NCBI GenBank assembly: GCA_001179505.1
Contig: CDMY01000366.1
Location: 393,031 to 457,030, forward strand
Direction: 5' to 3'
From: Vitrella brassicaformis
Taxonomy: Eukaryota > Sar > Vitrellaceae
Length of the DNA: 64,000 nt
This document shows positions 23,801-35,149 of the stretch, piece by piece. Numbering within the stretch: position 1 is the stretch's first letter; every line of letters begins with the position of its first letter. The notes beneath the pieces are model-generated. The model was not told where the DNA came from and ran no database searches. It was given only the letters and a program-made list of their open reading frames with translations. Both the position numbers and the translations under genes were made by a program.

Positions 23801-25901
23801 CGAAAAGCTGAGTGAATGTCGTCGTGACTTGCTCGTCCGTCATCTGTGGTAGGTCGGCCGCCAGCTGGTCCAGTGCTGCCGTGTCCCCGCCACGCTCTTC
23901 CTCTGACACCCGCGCCGCCTGCATGATTGCCTTCTCCATCTCACCCCGAGACACGTTGACCACACTCGCCCCTCCCGTCCAGCCGAAAGCAGCCAGCGAA
24001 GCGTCCGCAATCCGTCGCAGCGCAGTGACGTCGAGACTCCGCCACTCCTCCTCGGTCTGCGGGGCGTCAGTCGGCAGCATGTCGTTGTCCTTCAAGTCCC
24101 CCATGAGCTCAAGGAGGTCGTGACGAGACATCCCCGCCAGCACTTGAGGTGCAGCACGCTCCACCTCGACAGTGTCTGACACCTCCAGCAGCGGCTCAAG
24201 GGGGCCACCGGCCTCGGCAATAGCGGCCGACCTCTCAGCTCGCTCCTGCGAGGCGCGATACATGTTGCCCCAGAGCGCCCGCACCTCCTCGTCAGTCATG
24301 AGGGGCACGTCGTCTCGTGTGACGCCTTCTTGCGTGAGGAGGAGGTCGGCGTTGCCTTCGTCCAGGACGATGCTCTCCAGCACGTTGCGGTCAAGTCGTG
24401 AGGCCCTGGCGGGGTCAGCCGCATCCTCCAGCCGACACAGGGCCTTCGCGCAAAGCAACCTGCACACACACAGCCACAGTTGTGTCCTTCCTGTTGCGTA
24501 TAGTTGATCACCGACCTGATGCGCTCTGTTGAGATGGTGTCGTAGTGTTCCATCCCAGCCGCTTGCTCGGGCAGCGCCGCCGCCACGATGGGCAGAATGT
24601 CCAGCAGATCATCGCGGGACATGGCCTCAAGGTCGCTGAACTTTTCTCTCACCCCCTCACTCGCCTCCTCCTCCAACTCCGCCCTGAGAGCCGCCTCCCG
24701 CTCTGCACGCCGCCACTCTTTGGCGACGCGCCGCCTCTCCTTATCTTCCTCCTGCAGGCGGCGCTCCTCGGCAGCAAACTCTGAAAGGTCCCACCCGGTC
24801 GACCCCACGGTCGCCGCGAAGATGCGGAGCAGCTCCACGTCGGATGCCGCCGTGAGGTACTTCCGTGTCCTCCGCTTGGGCGGGGCGAACATCTTGTTCT
24901 TGCGGATGAGGTCAACCATCTCGTCGCGAGTCAGGCCGAGAGCAACGGTTGCTGAGCCGCCTCTGTCGGCTGGTGGTGTGTGGTCAGCCGTCGGCTGAGT
25001 ATCAGGTAGATCGTTGACCACAGGAACTGTGCTGTCTGGGGTCGTTGAGGGCGACAGCTCGTGAAGAGTGTCTCTGAGACCTCGTTGCAGCCTCGGATCT
25101 GGGAACAAGGGGACCAGGCATCAAGATGCGTCGAGGCTTCCTGTCTGTGTCGGTCTCCCCACCTGGTAGCACAGCGATCATTGCCGTGAACAGATCCACA
25201 GCATCGACGTGCTCGCGCCACTGCTCACTCCTCCTTGCATCCCCGAAGAGCCCCAGCACCTTCGACAGGTACTCCCTGCTGCCCATCCGGCCGTCACGCC
25301 AGTCCACCGACAGCGACTTGAAGTCGCCAAACGCCACATCGCCCACATAGGCCTTGAGGCGCTTGGCAAACACCCTGTTTTGGGTCACACGCTGATCTGC
25401 GTTAAAGGTGCGAGTCGCCTTGAGCACACCATCAATCTGCACACAACGAAGGCCGGCAAAGACAACCACAGTGGGAGCAGCAACACGTGTCAGTGAGCCA
25501 GCATGTGCGTGGCTGACCTCTGCCTGTGCACCCCTCAGCAGTTGCAGCTCCTCGATGTCCCACAGGTGCTGATCGGCAGGAGGTGACAAATCCGTCTCAG
25601 CAGCAGGTGGTGATTCCAGTGATGGCTCCATGATGTTTGGCGCTGCCGAAGCAGGCTGCAGCACCAAACCTGCCACGGTGCACACACATCAGCAGCACAT
25701 TGGAGGAGTCAAATGAGCTGCCTGTGCAAGAAAGCATCCATCTGTGATTCGTTCACCTGACGAGCGGCGTGGGAGTCGCTGTCTGCGGGGAGGTATGTGT
25801 GGCACCACTGCATTCGGCAGATGGATGAAGCCAGCACCACACACCGCTGATGGGATGCCGGACGCCGCCGCACCACCGACCAAAGCGTTGATCAACTTCA
25901 T
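20883..25901 (-). CDS. DEAD-box family RNA helicase (DEVD variant), probably plastid
   Basis: A multi-exon gene of about 1,250 codons. Exon 1 (25901 down) gives [20 protein letters not shown], signal-peptide-like, then an Arg/Pro-rich stretch ([13 protein letters not shown]) that looks like a transit peptide. It joins in phase to [16 protein letters not shown]. About 650 acidic Asp/Glu/Ser-rich residues follow, with repeated helical units such as [20 protein letters not shown] and [10 protein letters not shown]. The helicase core has a Q-motif-like [10 protein letters not shown], motif I AETGSGKT, Ia PTRELSQQ, Ib TPGR, II DEVD, III ATATL (SAT position), [11 protein letters not shown] and [21 protein letters not shown]. 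It ends with a basic tail [22 protein letters not shown] replaces DEAD. A role in plastid ribosome or RNA maturation is inference. Confidence 0.9.
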
Positions 25902-26119
25902 CTTCTATTGAGTAGCTGGCTGGCCACATGTCCACTGATCCGCGAGAATGGCTTCATTCAGCAAGGTCTGTTTCTCAATTGGGAAGCTCGCCTTGCAGCT
26001 GCGAGCTCGCGTCTTGTGAGCTGGAACGCAAAGAGTGGGAAGGCTCCCTTGACCTGCATCTGACCTCTGCATGCCGAGATCTTCGGAGTTTCTCCAACAG
26101 TTGCCGGCGCGATGAATGA
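25902..26119. promoter_or_regulatory. Bidirectional promoter of two probable plastid genes
   Basis: The spacer is 218 bp. TGCGAGCT at 26000-26007 lies within AGCTGCGAGCTCGCG. A related AAGCTCGCC sits at 25984-25992. Confidence 0.5.
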
Positions 26120-27577
26120 ATGAGCTTTGGTGTGCTTTCGATGAGGCAGATCCTGTTCTCCGTCGCTGTATCCCTGCTCTATGGTGCTGCTGAGGCGCAT
26201 TCACTCATCGCTTCCATGCGGCGGCGATGTCAGCCATCCCCATTTCAATCAACAGCCGACGCCGCCTTTATCCCCCCTTCCATCTACCATCCACAATCTC
26301 TGTCCCTCTCACCGGCTCGGCCAGCCACCAGGGCGTCCTCTGCTGCCAGCAAGCAGACGGCAGAAAGGGCCACCCGGAGGAAAGGCAAGGCCAAGAAGGT
26401 CAAGCAGCCGCTGCCGCCGAGGAGCCTGCGGGTGCGGACGCGGGTGAGCCAGTCGGGTGAGGAGCTCAAGAAGTACGAGACGTCGATAGAGAAGAAGGTG
26501 GAGCTGCAGAAGGGGCCTGACTGGGTGCACCCGTCGCTGCGGTGGCTCAGCCGGGCGACACTCGACCGGCTGTGGCGGCGCGTGTCCAACAAGGAGGTCC
26601 TGCTGACGACGGGCAAGTGGGGCGTGGAGGCGACGCACGTCAACTCGCTGCGTGACCTGGTGAGGAGCCACGGCATTGTCAAGGTCAAGGACAATGACGT
26701 CAAGCAGCTCAACAGCACCAGGACGGCCATCCAGCTGCAGAAGTGGGACGAGGGCGTCCCCATCGACAGCGGGGCGGAGATCGTGCAGGTTAATTTGAGC
26801 GCCATGACAGCTACGGTCTTCCCGACAGTTGCTCACTGCCGTGTGTCATCCATCCTGTGCAGGTGAAGGGCAAGTTCATACAATTTGCCCTACCTGAGAA
26901 TCTCACCGACCTTGCGGGCGACAGCGATCTCATATCGGCCGTGGCGCAAGGAGGCGCCTTCGCCGACCTCATCGAGGACCTCACAAATGAGGGCGTCTTC
27001 CAGACACTCATCGACCGGCTGGAAGACGACGGCCGCTTCCAGCGTGAGATCGACGAGTGGGAGGAAAGGATGGCCCGGGAGGAGAGTGACAAGGCGAGGG
27101 GCGTCAAGCGGCCCAAGGGCGTCAAGCCGGCGGGTGAGAGGCCCGACGCAGAGCTGCTTGCGGGCAAGGTGGGCGTGGAGGGGTGGTATGACGACCTCGT
27201 CAAGGACCTCAACAGAAGGCGGGTATTCGAAGAACTCGCTGACGAGCTCACAGGTAGAGTAGATGGATGGATAGATCACTGGACCCACCGGCAGACCGAT
27301 AGATACATGTCATGGGCGAGGGCATGCATTCTTCTCTGTGTGTTTGTGTGTGTGTGTCTGGTCGGCGAGACAGCGAATGGGGTGTTGTCTCGTTGGGCGG
27401 ACGACCAGGTCGCCACCAGGGGCATCGAAGCGACGGTGGCGAGCAACCTCGCCCTCAGGTAAATATCTGCATGGCTGGCTGTATTCGTTCAGCCATCGAT
27501 CTGATGCATGTCCTATCTGTGTCTGCAGGAGGAAGGAGAGCGAGAGCGACAACGATGATGAGGATTATGATTACTAA
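26120..27577 (+). CDS. Probable plastid-targeted protein, possibly RNA-binding
   Basis: Four exons: 26120-26788, 26863-27253, then ANGVLSRWADDQ and a last exon RKESESDNDDEDYDY-stop; phases 0, 1, 2 all join. The N-terminus MRQILFSVAVSLLYGAAEAH is signal-peptide-like, followed by a Ser/Arg/Lys/Ala-rich region, a bipartite leader pattern. The middle (VHPSLRWLSRATLDRLWRRV, then VEATHVNSLRDLVRSHGIVK) faintly recalls a CRM/YhbY-type RNA-binding fold, but this is not secure. The second half is charged helix with repeated E-D-L units (FADLIEDLTNEGVFQTLIDR) and an acidic C-terminus. It shares a promoter spacer with the plastid helicase, which suggests co-expression. Confidence 0.7.
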
Positions 27578-28569
27578 GCTACTAGTGTGATAGCTACCTC
27601 CTGTGACCTCAGAAATCAGCCATTCGTTGATCCAGGGGGCGAGCGGGGCGGGGGCGTGATTAAGACGGTGACACGGGGGTCGATTTATCGGTTGCGTGTG
27701 TGCGTACGCAGTTGTGCGTAAGTGCGAGGGTATAATTTGTGTAAGAGGGCAGGGAGGGGGGCGCTATCTGTCCATCGACTGATTGGTTGATTGATTGATT
27801 GAACTGCAGCCATGAATGCATGTCCTGCAGGCAGTACCATGATCCGACTCAAGCCAACACTCAGACTAGGGCAAGAACATGCAACACGCCACGCATCAGC
27901 CGAATTATGTGGCCGCCAAGCACGCCGCGGACACAGCGCGGCGGCGAAAACGCGAAAAAGACGGCCCGAAAGAAAGGAACCGCTGAGACTCAGCAACGCT
28001 CGCTGTCTTGTCTATTCTTCCCATCCATGAGTGTGATCAGATCACACTCAGACCACCCTCATGGATGGTAAGTACGTCTGCATCTTCTGTATGCCTCTCT
28101 ACCAGTCATCCCTCATGCTGCTTTAAAAATCCCCACCCCCTCTCTCTACGGCACCGATCTGCTCGTCTCATGCACACCGGTTCTGTGCTACGACATCGTG
28201 TGTATGTGTGTGTGGATTCGTGTGTGTGTCTCTGTGTGTGTGTGTGTGTGCGGTTGGTGCAGTGTCGTGCCTACCACCGTCCTCCTCCTGTTGATGACAA
28301 GAAGCCACCAGGTGTCGTAGTGGACGAGATGCGGACACAAGGCAGGCACACATGGAACCACATGCATGCACTGGCAGGCGCCACAGCTCCAAGCCCCTCG
28401 CTCACCTACACCCACACACACACGACTGGCACTGACATGAATGCAGGCAGGATCTTTCCTTGTGGGTGTGTGTGTCCGTTGTGCCGTCGGTTGACCTGAC
28501 CTGTGTGTGTGGAGGTGACGGCCTCGGCACCGACCACTGGACACTCCCGCAATGGACGGACGAATGCGG
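27578..28569. other. Tail-to-tail spacer with nested palindrome
   Basis: Downstream of the plastid gene and the 3' end of the long RS-like gene. It contains a GATT repeat near 27782-27800, TG/CA tracts at 28198-28250 and the nested inverted repeat listed separately. No convincing gene. Confidence 0.5.
28021..28068. repeat. Nested perfect inverted repeats
   Basis: The outer arms are CCATCCATGAG (28021-28031) and CTCATGGATGG (28058-28068). The inner arms are TGAGTGTGATC (28028-28038) and GATCACACTCA (28040-28050) with a 1-nt centre. Both are perfect. The inner and outer pairings share 28028-28031, so they are mutually exclusive there. Confidence 0.85.
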
Positions 28570-31500
28570 TCACTTGATGGTAGGGGGCTTGAAGCGACGA
28601 CGCGACCGGTACTGCATTCATTCAGACCAAGCAGCAGCAAGAGATACTAATCTGCCCCTTTCCCACCCACTGCAGGGGCGCCTCTTTTACTATTACAAGT
28701 TCTTGCAGGTTGAAGGTGGCTTGTGGAACCACGACCTCCTGAGGAGCCTCCAGAGGACGACAAATCGCCTGACGGTTGGCGTCAGCCACATGAGATGAAC
28801 GCCCACCACCACCACCAGCAGCAGCAGCGGCCGCGCCTCCACCTTCCACTGTGCGCCTGGGGGCGATCACGCGGCCATCATCGTCTGCTGGTTGACCACC
28901 CTCCACCCCCTCCCCCTCTCTCTCCCCTTCCCCGCCGTCTCTGCCCATCTTCCTCGTCTTGGCCCCTCCTGCTGCTGCCGCTGCCTGGCCACCTTTCTCG
29001 GGCGACCTTGGCCGCTTCAGTCCCGCCCTGTCGCTCTCAACAGGCAACTGCTCGTCGGGGATGAGATTGATCGGCTGCACGGCCGTCCCATACTGATCAG
29101 ACAGCTGCTGCCGCTGCCGGTCACCCTGCTGCACCTCCTGCTCCTCTTGGTGGATTGGCTCGTATTGCTGCTGCTGCTGCTGCAGCATGGGCTCGTCTGC
29201 GGCTGTGAGAGGGAGGGGAGCGGGGCGTGGTGCGTCAGGCATGGGGATGGCGGCGTCGGAGGGCTCAGAGAGCTCATCCTCGGGCGGTGGTGGTGGATGT
29301 GGCGGGGGAGCTGCCGCTGCGGCTGCCGCTGCTGGTGCTGATTCGGATGGTCGTGGGACGTCCTCCAGTTGTGGTAGGGGTGAGGGCGGCGGCTCTTGCT
29401 TCACCGCCTCACCCTTGACCTTCTTCTTGACAGATGTCGCACCCTGCACACATCGATGGATGGATAGATAGATGCAGCCGAAAACAATCAATCTTCCTCC
29501 CTCCCGCCGTGCCTCCTTGCGTGCCTCACCACGAGCATTGTGGCCTTGCTGAAGGCATCGACAAGTTTGTTGAGGTGCTGCATGCCCTGCACCATCTTGG
29601 CCCGCGTCTCCTCCAGTGCAGCGTCAGTCATGTCGGCAGACAGCTCCTCGGCTGCCTCACCGATGCGGCTCGCGCCCGTGTTGTCTTCCTCCTCGTGTGT
29701 GAGGTCGACCACTCGCGACACGATGGCCTCCGGCACGCCTGCCGCCCTCATCAGCTGGTAGGGGTCGCTGAACATGCTCCCGCTGACGGGCAGGGGGTTG
29801 CCGTCCTCACCAAGCTCCCGCTTCGGTTCCCGGCCGGTCTCCTCGTCTGCCGCCTCCACATCCTTGTCACGCCCTCCACCACCAGCAGCAGCGGCGGCAG
29901 CAGCAGCCGGGACCTCCTCAGCAGGCTTTTCCTGTCGAGGTCGGTCACTGGCAGCATCCGCAACAGCAGCAGGGAGAGGCGAGGGAGTTTCGACCCTGTC
30001 TGCAGGCGACTGAGCCTGATCGGGAACGACAGCTGGGGGTGCGAGCAGCAGGGGGGGCGGTCGCTTGCTGGCTGCTTTTGGAGGGGGCCTGGGCTCCTGA
30101 TCAGATGCTGCTGCTGCCGCTGCTGCTTGTGGGGGCGGTGCTGTGCTCTTGGGCGGTGGGGGCGGTGGAGGAGGGGGCGTGGCGGCCAGCGGGGGACTGG
30201 CGAACTGCACACACACACCCATGCACGCAGATCAGTACATGCATCAAACCACCCACTGCGTCAGTGACTCACCCCTTTGTTTGGTTTGCCCTTGTCCTTC
30301 TGTGCCTTCTTGATGGCGTCGAGCCTCGCCTTCAGATCGCTGATCTTCTGCGGGTCACGCTGGGACTCCGGCTGCGCCCGCAGCTCCAGAATCTGGGCCT
30401 GCACGGCAGCCTTCTCCTGCTCCAACGACATCTCGGGCTCAGGTGACTTGGGCGGCTCGGCAGCCCCACCTGCTGCGGCCTCGCCTGTGATGTCGACAAC
30501 AGGGGCAGGCGGCATCTCACTCGGCTCTTCTTGACGCATGACAGTGTCGGCCACGGGTGGCGGGGCAGCTGCCGCACCTGTTCCTGCTGCGGCAGAGTCA
30601 TCCATGTTTGGCGCGTCGACCATCACCGCATCTCCGTCCCCCCGTTCTCTGCTGGCCTCCAGCCCCCCGGCAGGGGGCTGTCCCTCATCCCCCGCCCTCT
30701 CGGTCTCTGCCGCTGGCCTGTCAGCTGCTCCCGGCTCGGGGGAGAAGCGCCTGTTCTGGGCGTTCTGCCTCAGGATGCTCTTGAGCTGATTCAGTCGCTC
30801 CGCCTGATTCATCCGCTCCGCCGCTGTCGCATCGGCCGGTGGCGCCTGGGGGGGCTCCTTGGGGAGCGGTCTCACAGCCCCTGTGCGGCCCCTCGCCAGG
30901 CGAATCGATGAGAGCGGCTTCCCCTGCCCCTTGTCGTTCACGCTGAGGGCATTCGTCGCAATGTCTTGGAACTGATCGCTCAGTGCCAAGCCGGAAACCT
31001 CAGGCCGCGTATCCTGTTCGCCCACCGCGGCCCTCCAAGGCTCTCGGTCACGGCCGTCCGGGCCAGGCAGGTCAGAGCACAGCTCGATCAAATCGCCGAC
31101 GGCGTTGACAATCTCGGTCAGCCGATCGCCGCTCACATTGCCGTCAAACACGTCCTCAGCATGCTCCTGCCCTTCTTGCTCCCGCGGCGGTGCCACTGGA
31201 GCAGCGGGGGGCACAGGTGGCCGTACCGAGCGCGGAGGTGGGCGCGGAGGGGGTGGCGGTGGAGGGCGAATCGGCATATCAGCGGCTTTGGGGGCGGGAG
31301 GACGGGAAGGAGGCGCCAATGGTGCGGCTGGCGGCCGTCCGTCGTGGAAGGATGGAACAGGGGGGATGCGAGGGGCAGCAGGCGGAGCCTTTGGGGCCTT
31401 CGGAGCCATAGCCTTCGTAGGCGGTGCCGACGCAGCTCTTTCGCCGCCGCCCCCATCCTCTGGCTCCTTTTCCTTGTCTCCTGGCGGCGGCAGCAGTGGT

Positions 31501-34500
31501 GAGTGCCCTCCACTCTTCAGGCCCAGCTTCTGCAGCTGCTTGTCGCGAGCCACCAGCCGCTCCCGTCGCTGCTCGCTGACCATCCACTGTCTCTTCCACT
31601 TTGTGAGCCCAGCCTCGAACTCGGCCGCGTCGTCCGTCTCTGTCTTGATCTGGCTGGGCTTGACGGTCAGGTGGATGCGGACGTCTGGACGGCGGCGGGG
31701 CATGCCGTCATCCGGCTCCTGCTTGATGACCACACGACGAGGCTCGTCTGCCGCCGCCACAGTCCCCGCCGGTCGGCTGCCGACAGCAGGGGGCCTGGAG
31801 GGTGGTGGATGGGGGACGGCCGCACCAGCGGCTGCCGCAGGGCGCTCTTGGTCGTCTGTGATGGGTGACGGCTCACGGCGCTGAAGGGGCTCGGGAGAGA
31901 TGTGATGTCTGTCACGGTTGTCCTCTCTGTAGTCACGCCCTCGGGCCCTCCTGCCTCTCTCCTCCCTCACATCCCTGATCCAAGCAAAAGAGCACAGTCA
32001 GTGTGCGCGACACACACAAGTGTTCGTCCAGGTCGTCGTGCCTGTGTCATGCATGCCCTTGCTTACGTCATCCAGCCCTTGTCCTTGTCCGCGTCGCCCT
32101 CCCCGCGTCCCCGCGCGGCGAGAAATGCCATCCGTCGGTACTTCTGCCTCTCTCTGTCCTTGACCGTCTTGCCCTTGTACCGACGCTGCTTCGGCGGCCG
32201 ATAATTGGCTCGCCGCCGTCGAGGTCGGTCGGACTCGTGTCGGTAGGCGCTGCTCTGCCGCCTCTTGCTCCGCGGACTGACATGGCGCTTGGCTCCCCGC
32301 TCAAAGGACCGCTCGCGTGACACCGACCGCTCCCGGGATGACGGTGTGACCTCACTCCATTCCCCATCCGAAGAGAGGGAGACCGACGAGAGGGATCGGT
32401 GTCGGCGTGACGGGTGCCTGCGGCGGCGGGACGGGCCGGCAAGTCGCTCGCGTGACCGTGACCGTGATCGGTCCCGTTTGTCCTTGAGGCGAGGCCGACT
32501 CCTGCGGACGTGGTCGCTCGATATGGGCGATATGGGGCTGAGGCTCGACGTCTCACTCACAGACAGCGAGCGGGGGACACGCTTCTTGCCCCTTGTGACG
32601 TCACGACGAGACAGCCCTCTCCCTCTGCCGTGCCTGTCGCCAGAGGGTTCCATACTCCTGTCGGGCCCGCTGGACGACCCCCGCCTCTCCCTCCTCCTTG
32701 GAGGCGCCGCGTCTTCCTCAGAGTCATCCTCGATCTCTATCACCTCATGCCGCTGCTGCTGGGGCGCCGCTGGACGGGAGGGAGGGGGCCGTTTTGATGG
32801 TGGTGCCGCTGGTGTCGGTGGGTTGCTGGCGGCCTTGGCTGCCGCCTGTTTGGCCTGGGCGATGACCGCCTTGGCTTCGGCCTTTGCCTTGGGGGCCGGG
32901 GGAAGGTTGATGCGGACGGCATCGCGGGCGGCGCCTGGAACTTGTGCAGCAGCGTTGATACTCTGATGCGAAAAGGACGACAGCAAGGGAAATGAGTAAA
33001 CACCTCATGTCGATCCCTCCGGCTCACCGCTTGTCGTGGCGTCAGCACAGCCTTGTGTACAGGGCCGGTCGCACCCACAGCACCATCGCCCGACGCAGCC
33101 ACACCAGCAGTGGGGAGCATGGGCGGCAGTGACGGCGCGCGAGCCCCTACGGGGGGCTGTGGTGGCTGCGACGGTTGGCCGAAGGCACTGCCGTAGAAGG
33201 TGAGATCGTGGTGTGGCGGCACCTGATCGTCCCTGTGCGGGTGTGCTGCTTTGGGGATGGGTGGCTGGTGCTGCGCCTCGCCCCAGAAGCCTCGATTGTC
33301 GCTGGGGGCAGCACTGGGTGGATCGAGGCCTGGGGCTTGACCAAGGGACTGAATAGACTGAATGAATGAACACCAAAAGAACAAGAACGAGACAGGTAGA
33401 GGCACGCGTCCGACACGAATGGCTCTCCCTCCCTCCCTCCCTCCCTCGTGTGTGTCTTGTTGTCTTGTGTGCATGACTTGACTGACCTCTGGCTGCATGG
33501 GGAATGGGGGCCAGACGGGGGGATAGGGAGCGTACATACCCTGGGGCGGATACGGGACCCACGGCGGCATAAACGCCTGCTGCTGCTGCTGCATGTACTG
33601 CTGCTGCTGCTGATGCTCAGCAGCTGCTATGGCCTCTTGCTGAGCATACTCCACATAGATGGGCGCCACATTGGCAGGGGGTGCAGGTCCAGCAGCAGGT
33701 GCTGCCATGTCGCCTTGCCATGGCTCCATCCCCTCCCAGCCCATCAAGCCCGGCTCGGCAGGGGGCCCGCGGTGCCGTCCGGGGTGGTCCTCCTGGTACT
33801 GCTCTGTGTCGACGATCTCCTCGTACGTGGGCAGAGTGCGGTGGTGGCCACCGTTGGCTGCAGGTGTGTGTGGGCGGGGGTGTGCGTGCTTGGGTCGGTG
33901 GCTGAGGCCTGTTGCCTTGGCCTTGGGCCGCGAACCGGTCGTGACGAATCCAGGGGCCTTGGCCTTGGTGGGGTTGGAGCTCACATGGGCCACCGCTCTG
34001 GCAGACAGACAGGCAAGCAGAGACAAACGAAACATGCGCATCCGTGCATCGATCCGATCCTATCTGTCGGCGGTGCCCGTCGTGTCTTTGTTCTCCTTCT
34101 CACCCTGATGCCTTGGCCTGCCCTTGTCCGCCGTTGGAGCCATTCGGGCTCGCCTGACCCGCCACATGTCCGAACCCGTCCTCAATCCGCTTCCCCTCTC
34201 CCTTCTTCTCGCGATCGCTCCGACCTTTGACCTCCGCCCACTTCTGCGCCACCACAGACTTCAACGCGTTTGTGAGCTCGGCGAAATGCGACGCCTCCAC
34301 ATCATCACCACAACCATTCAGCTGCTGTTGTTGCTGCTGTCCTGGAGCTGCGGCAGCAGGCGCCGCTGATGAGGCGGCGCCATTCGGCGGGAGAGCGGCC
34401 GAGCCGGGCACGCCAGACATAGACGCTTTGCGCTGGCTGCCGATCAAGCGCAGTGCCACTGCGGTAAGGGTCTCGGGGCGCGGCTGCGGACCCTGCTGGT

Positions 34501-34846
34501 CAATGCCGTTGACGAGCGGCGGGCCACTCTGCGTCCTCTTGACTGCTTTGTGGCTCTCGCACATGGCCAGAAAGGCGTCACCCGGTTCAGATTCCTCCGC
34601 ATTGATCGGTGGCGTGGCCGCTGGCTCGGGCGGGGGAGCTGGGGGAGCTGCAGCAGCAGCACGAGCACCAGCGGCGGCGGCCGGGGTGACGTGTTGCTTG
34701 GTGCCTCGCTTGGCGACGGCTGTCCCTTTCGGCTTGGCTTTCGCCTGAGCGGGTTTGGCGTTGGCAGACGAGCGTTCGACCAGCTCTCCCTCCTCGATCT
34801 CGCCCTCCTCTGGCCCAGTCGCCCCGACATGCGACGCAGCTGCCAT
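28570..34846 (-). CDS. Very long low-complexity protein with RS segment
   Basis: At least eight large exons, roughly 1,900 residues. The N-terminus is MAAASHVGATGPEEGEIEEG. In order: Ala/Pro/Gln-rich regions; a Met/Pro/Tyr-rich stretch (AFMPPWVPYPPQGMYAPYPP); an Arg-Ser region (DKRDRSRSRSRERLAG, SLSVSETSSLSPISPISS); a basic block (RRRRANYRPPKQRRYKGKT); a Pro-rich core; a coiled segment (LEQEKAAVQAQILELRAQ); and Ala/Pro/Gln-rich C-terminal exons. A short last exon after a GTAATA donor gives YRSRRRFKPPTIK-stop at 28570; without that splice the frame ends in intron sequence at 28622. No catalytic domain is visible. RS and polyproline content suggests a nuclear mRNA-processing scaffold, which is inference. 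It is head to head with the TMEM33 gene. Confidence 0.7.
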
Positions 34847-35149
34847 CGCGGTAACCGGAAACAGTCTCCGCCTGCACAACAACAGAAGAGACGCACAGAG
34901 AAGGAGGAAGTGAGCGTTATGCATCTCCCAGTGGAGACCACATGCCTCTCCTCTGTGTCCTACTTGGATCAAGCACCGATGCGTCAGGCTTTCTTCAAGG
35001 CTGAAGTGAAGACTTTCATGCACACACAGATCTGACTGATCACACACACTCTGGCTACTATCCTCTCTGCTTCAAAACTCTGCTACAAATTCCCAAAGCT
35101 CGCAGTTCCGTGAAACCATTCTGTCCCTTCGACGCTCCCTTCGTTCACG
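34847..35149. promoter_or_regulatory. Bidirectional promoter, RS-like / TMEM33 pair, AGCTCGCA
   Basis: The spacer is 303 bp. AAAGCTCGCAG contains the octamer AGCTCGCA at 35097-35104, 46 bp upstream of the TMEM33 ATG. Confidence 0.5.
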
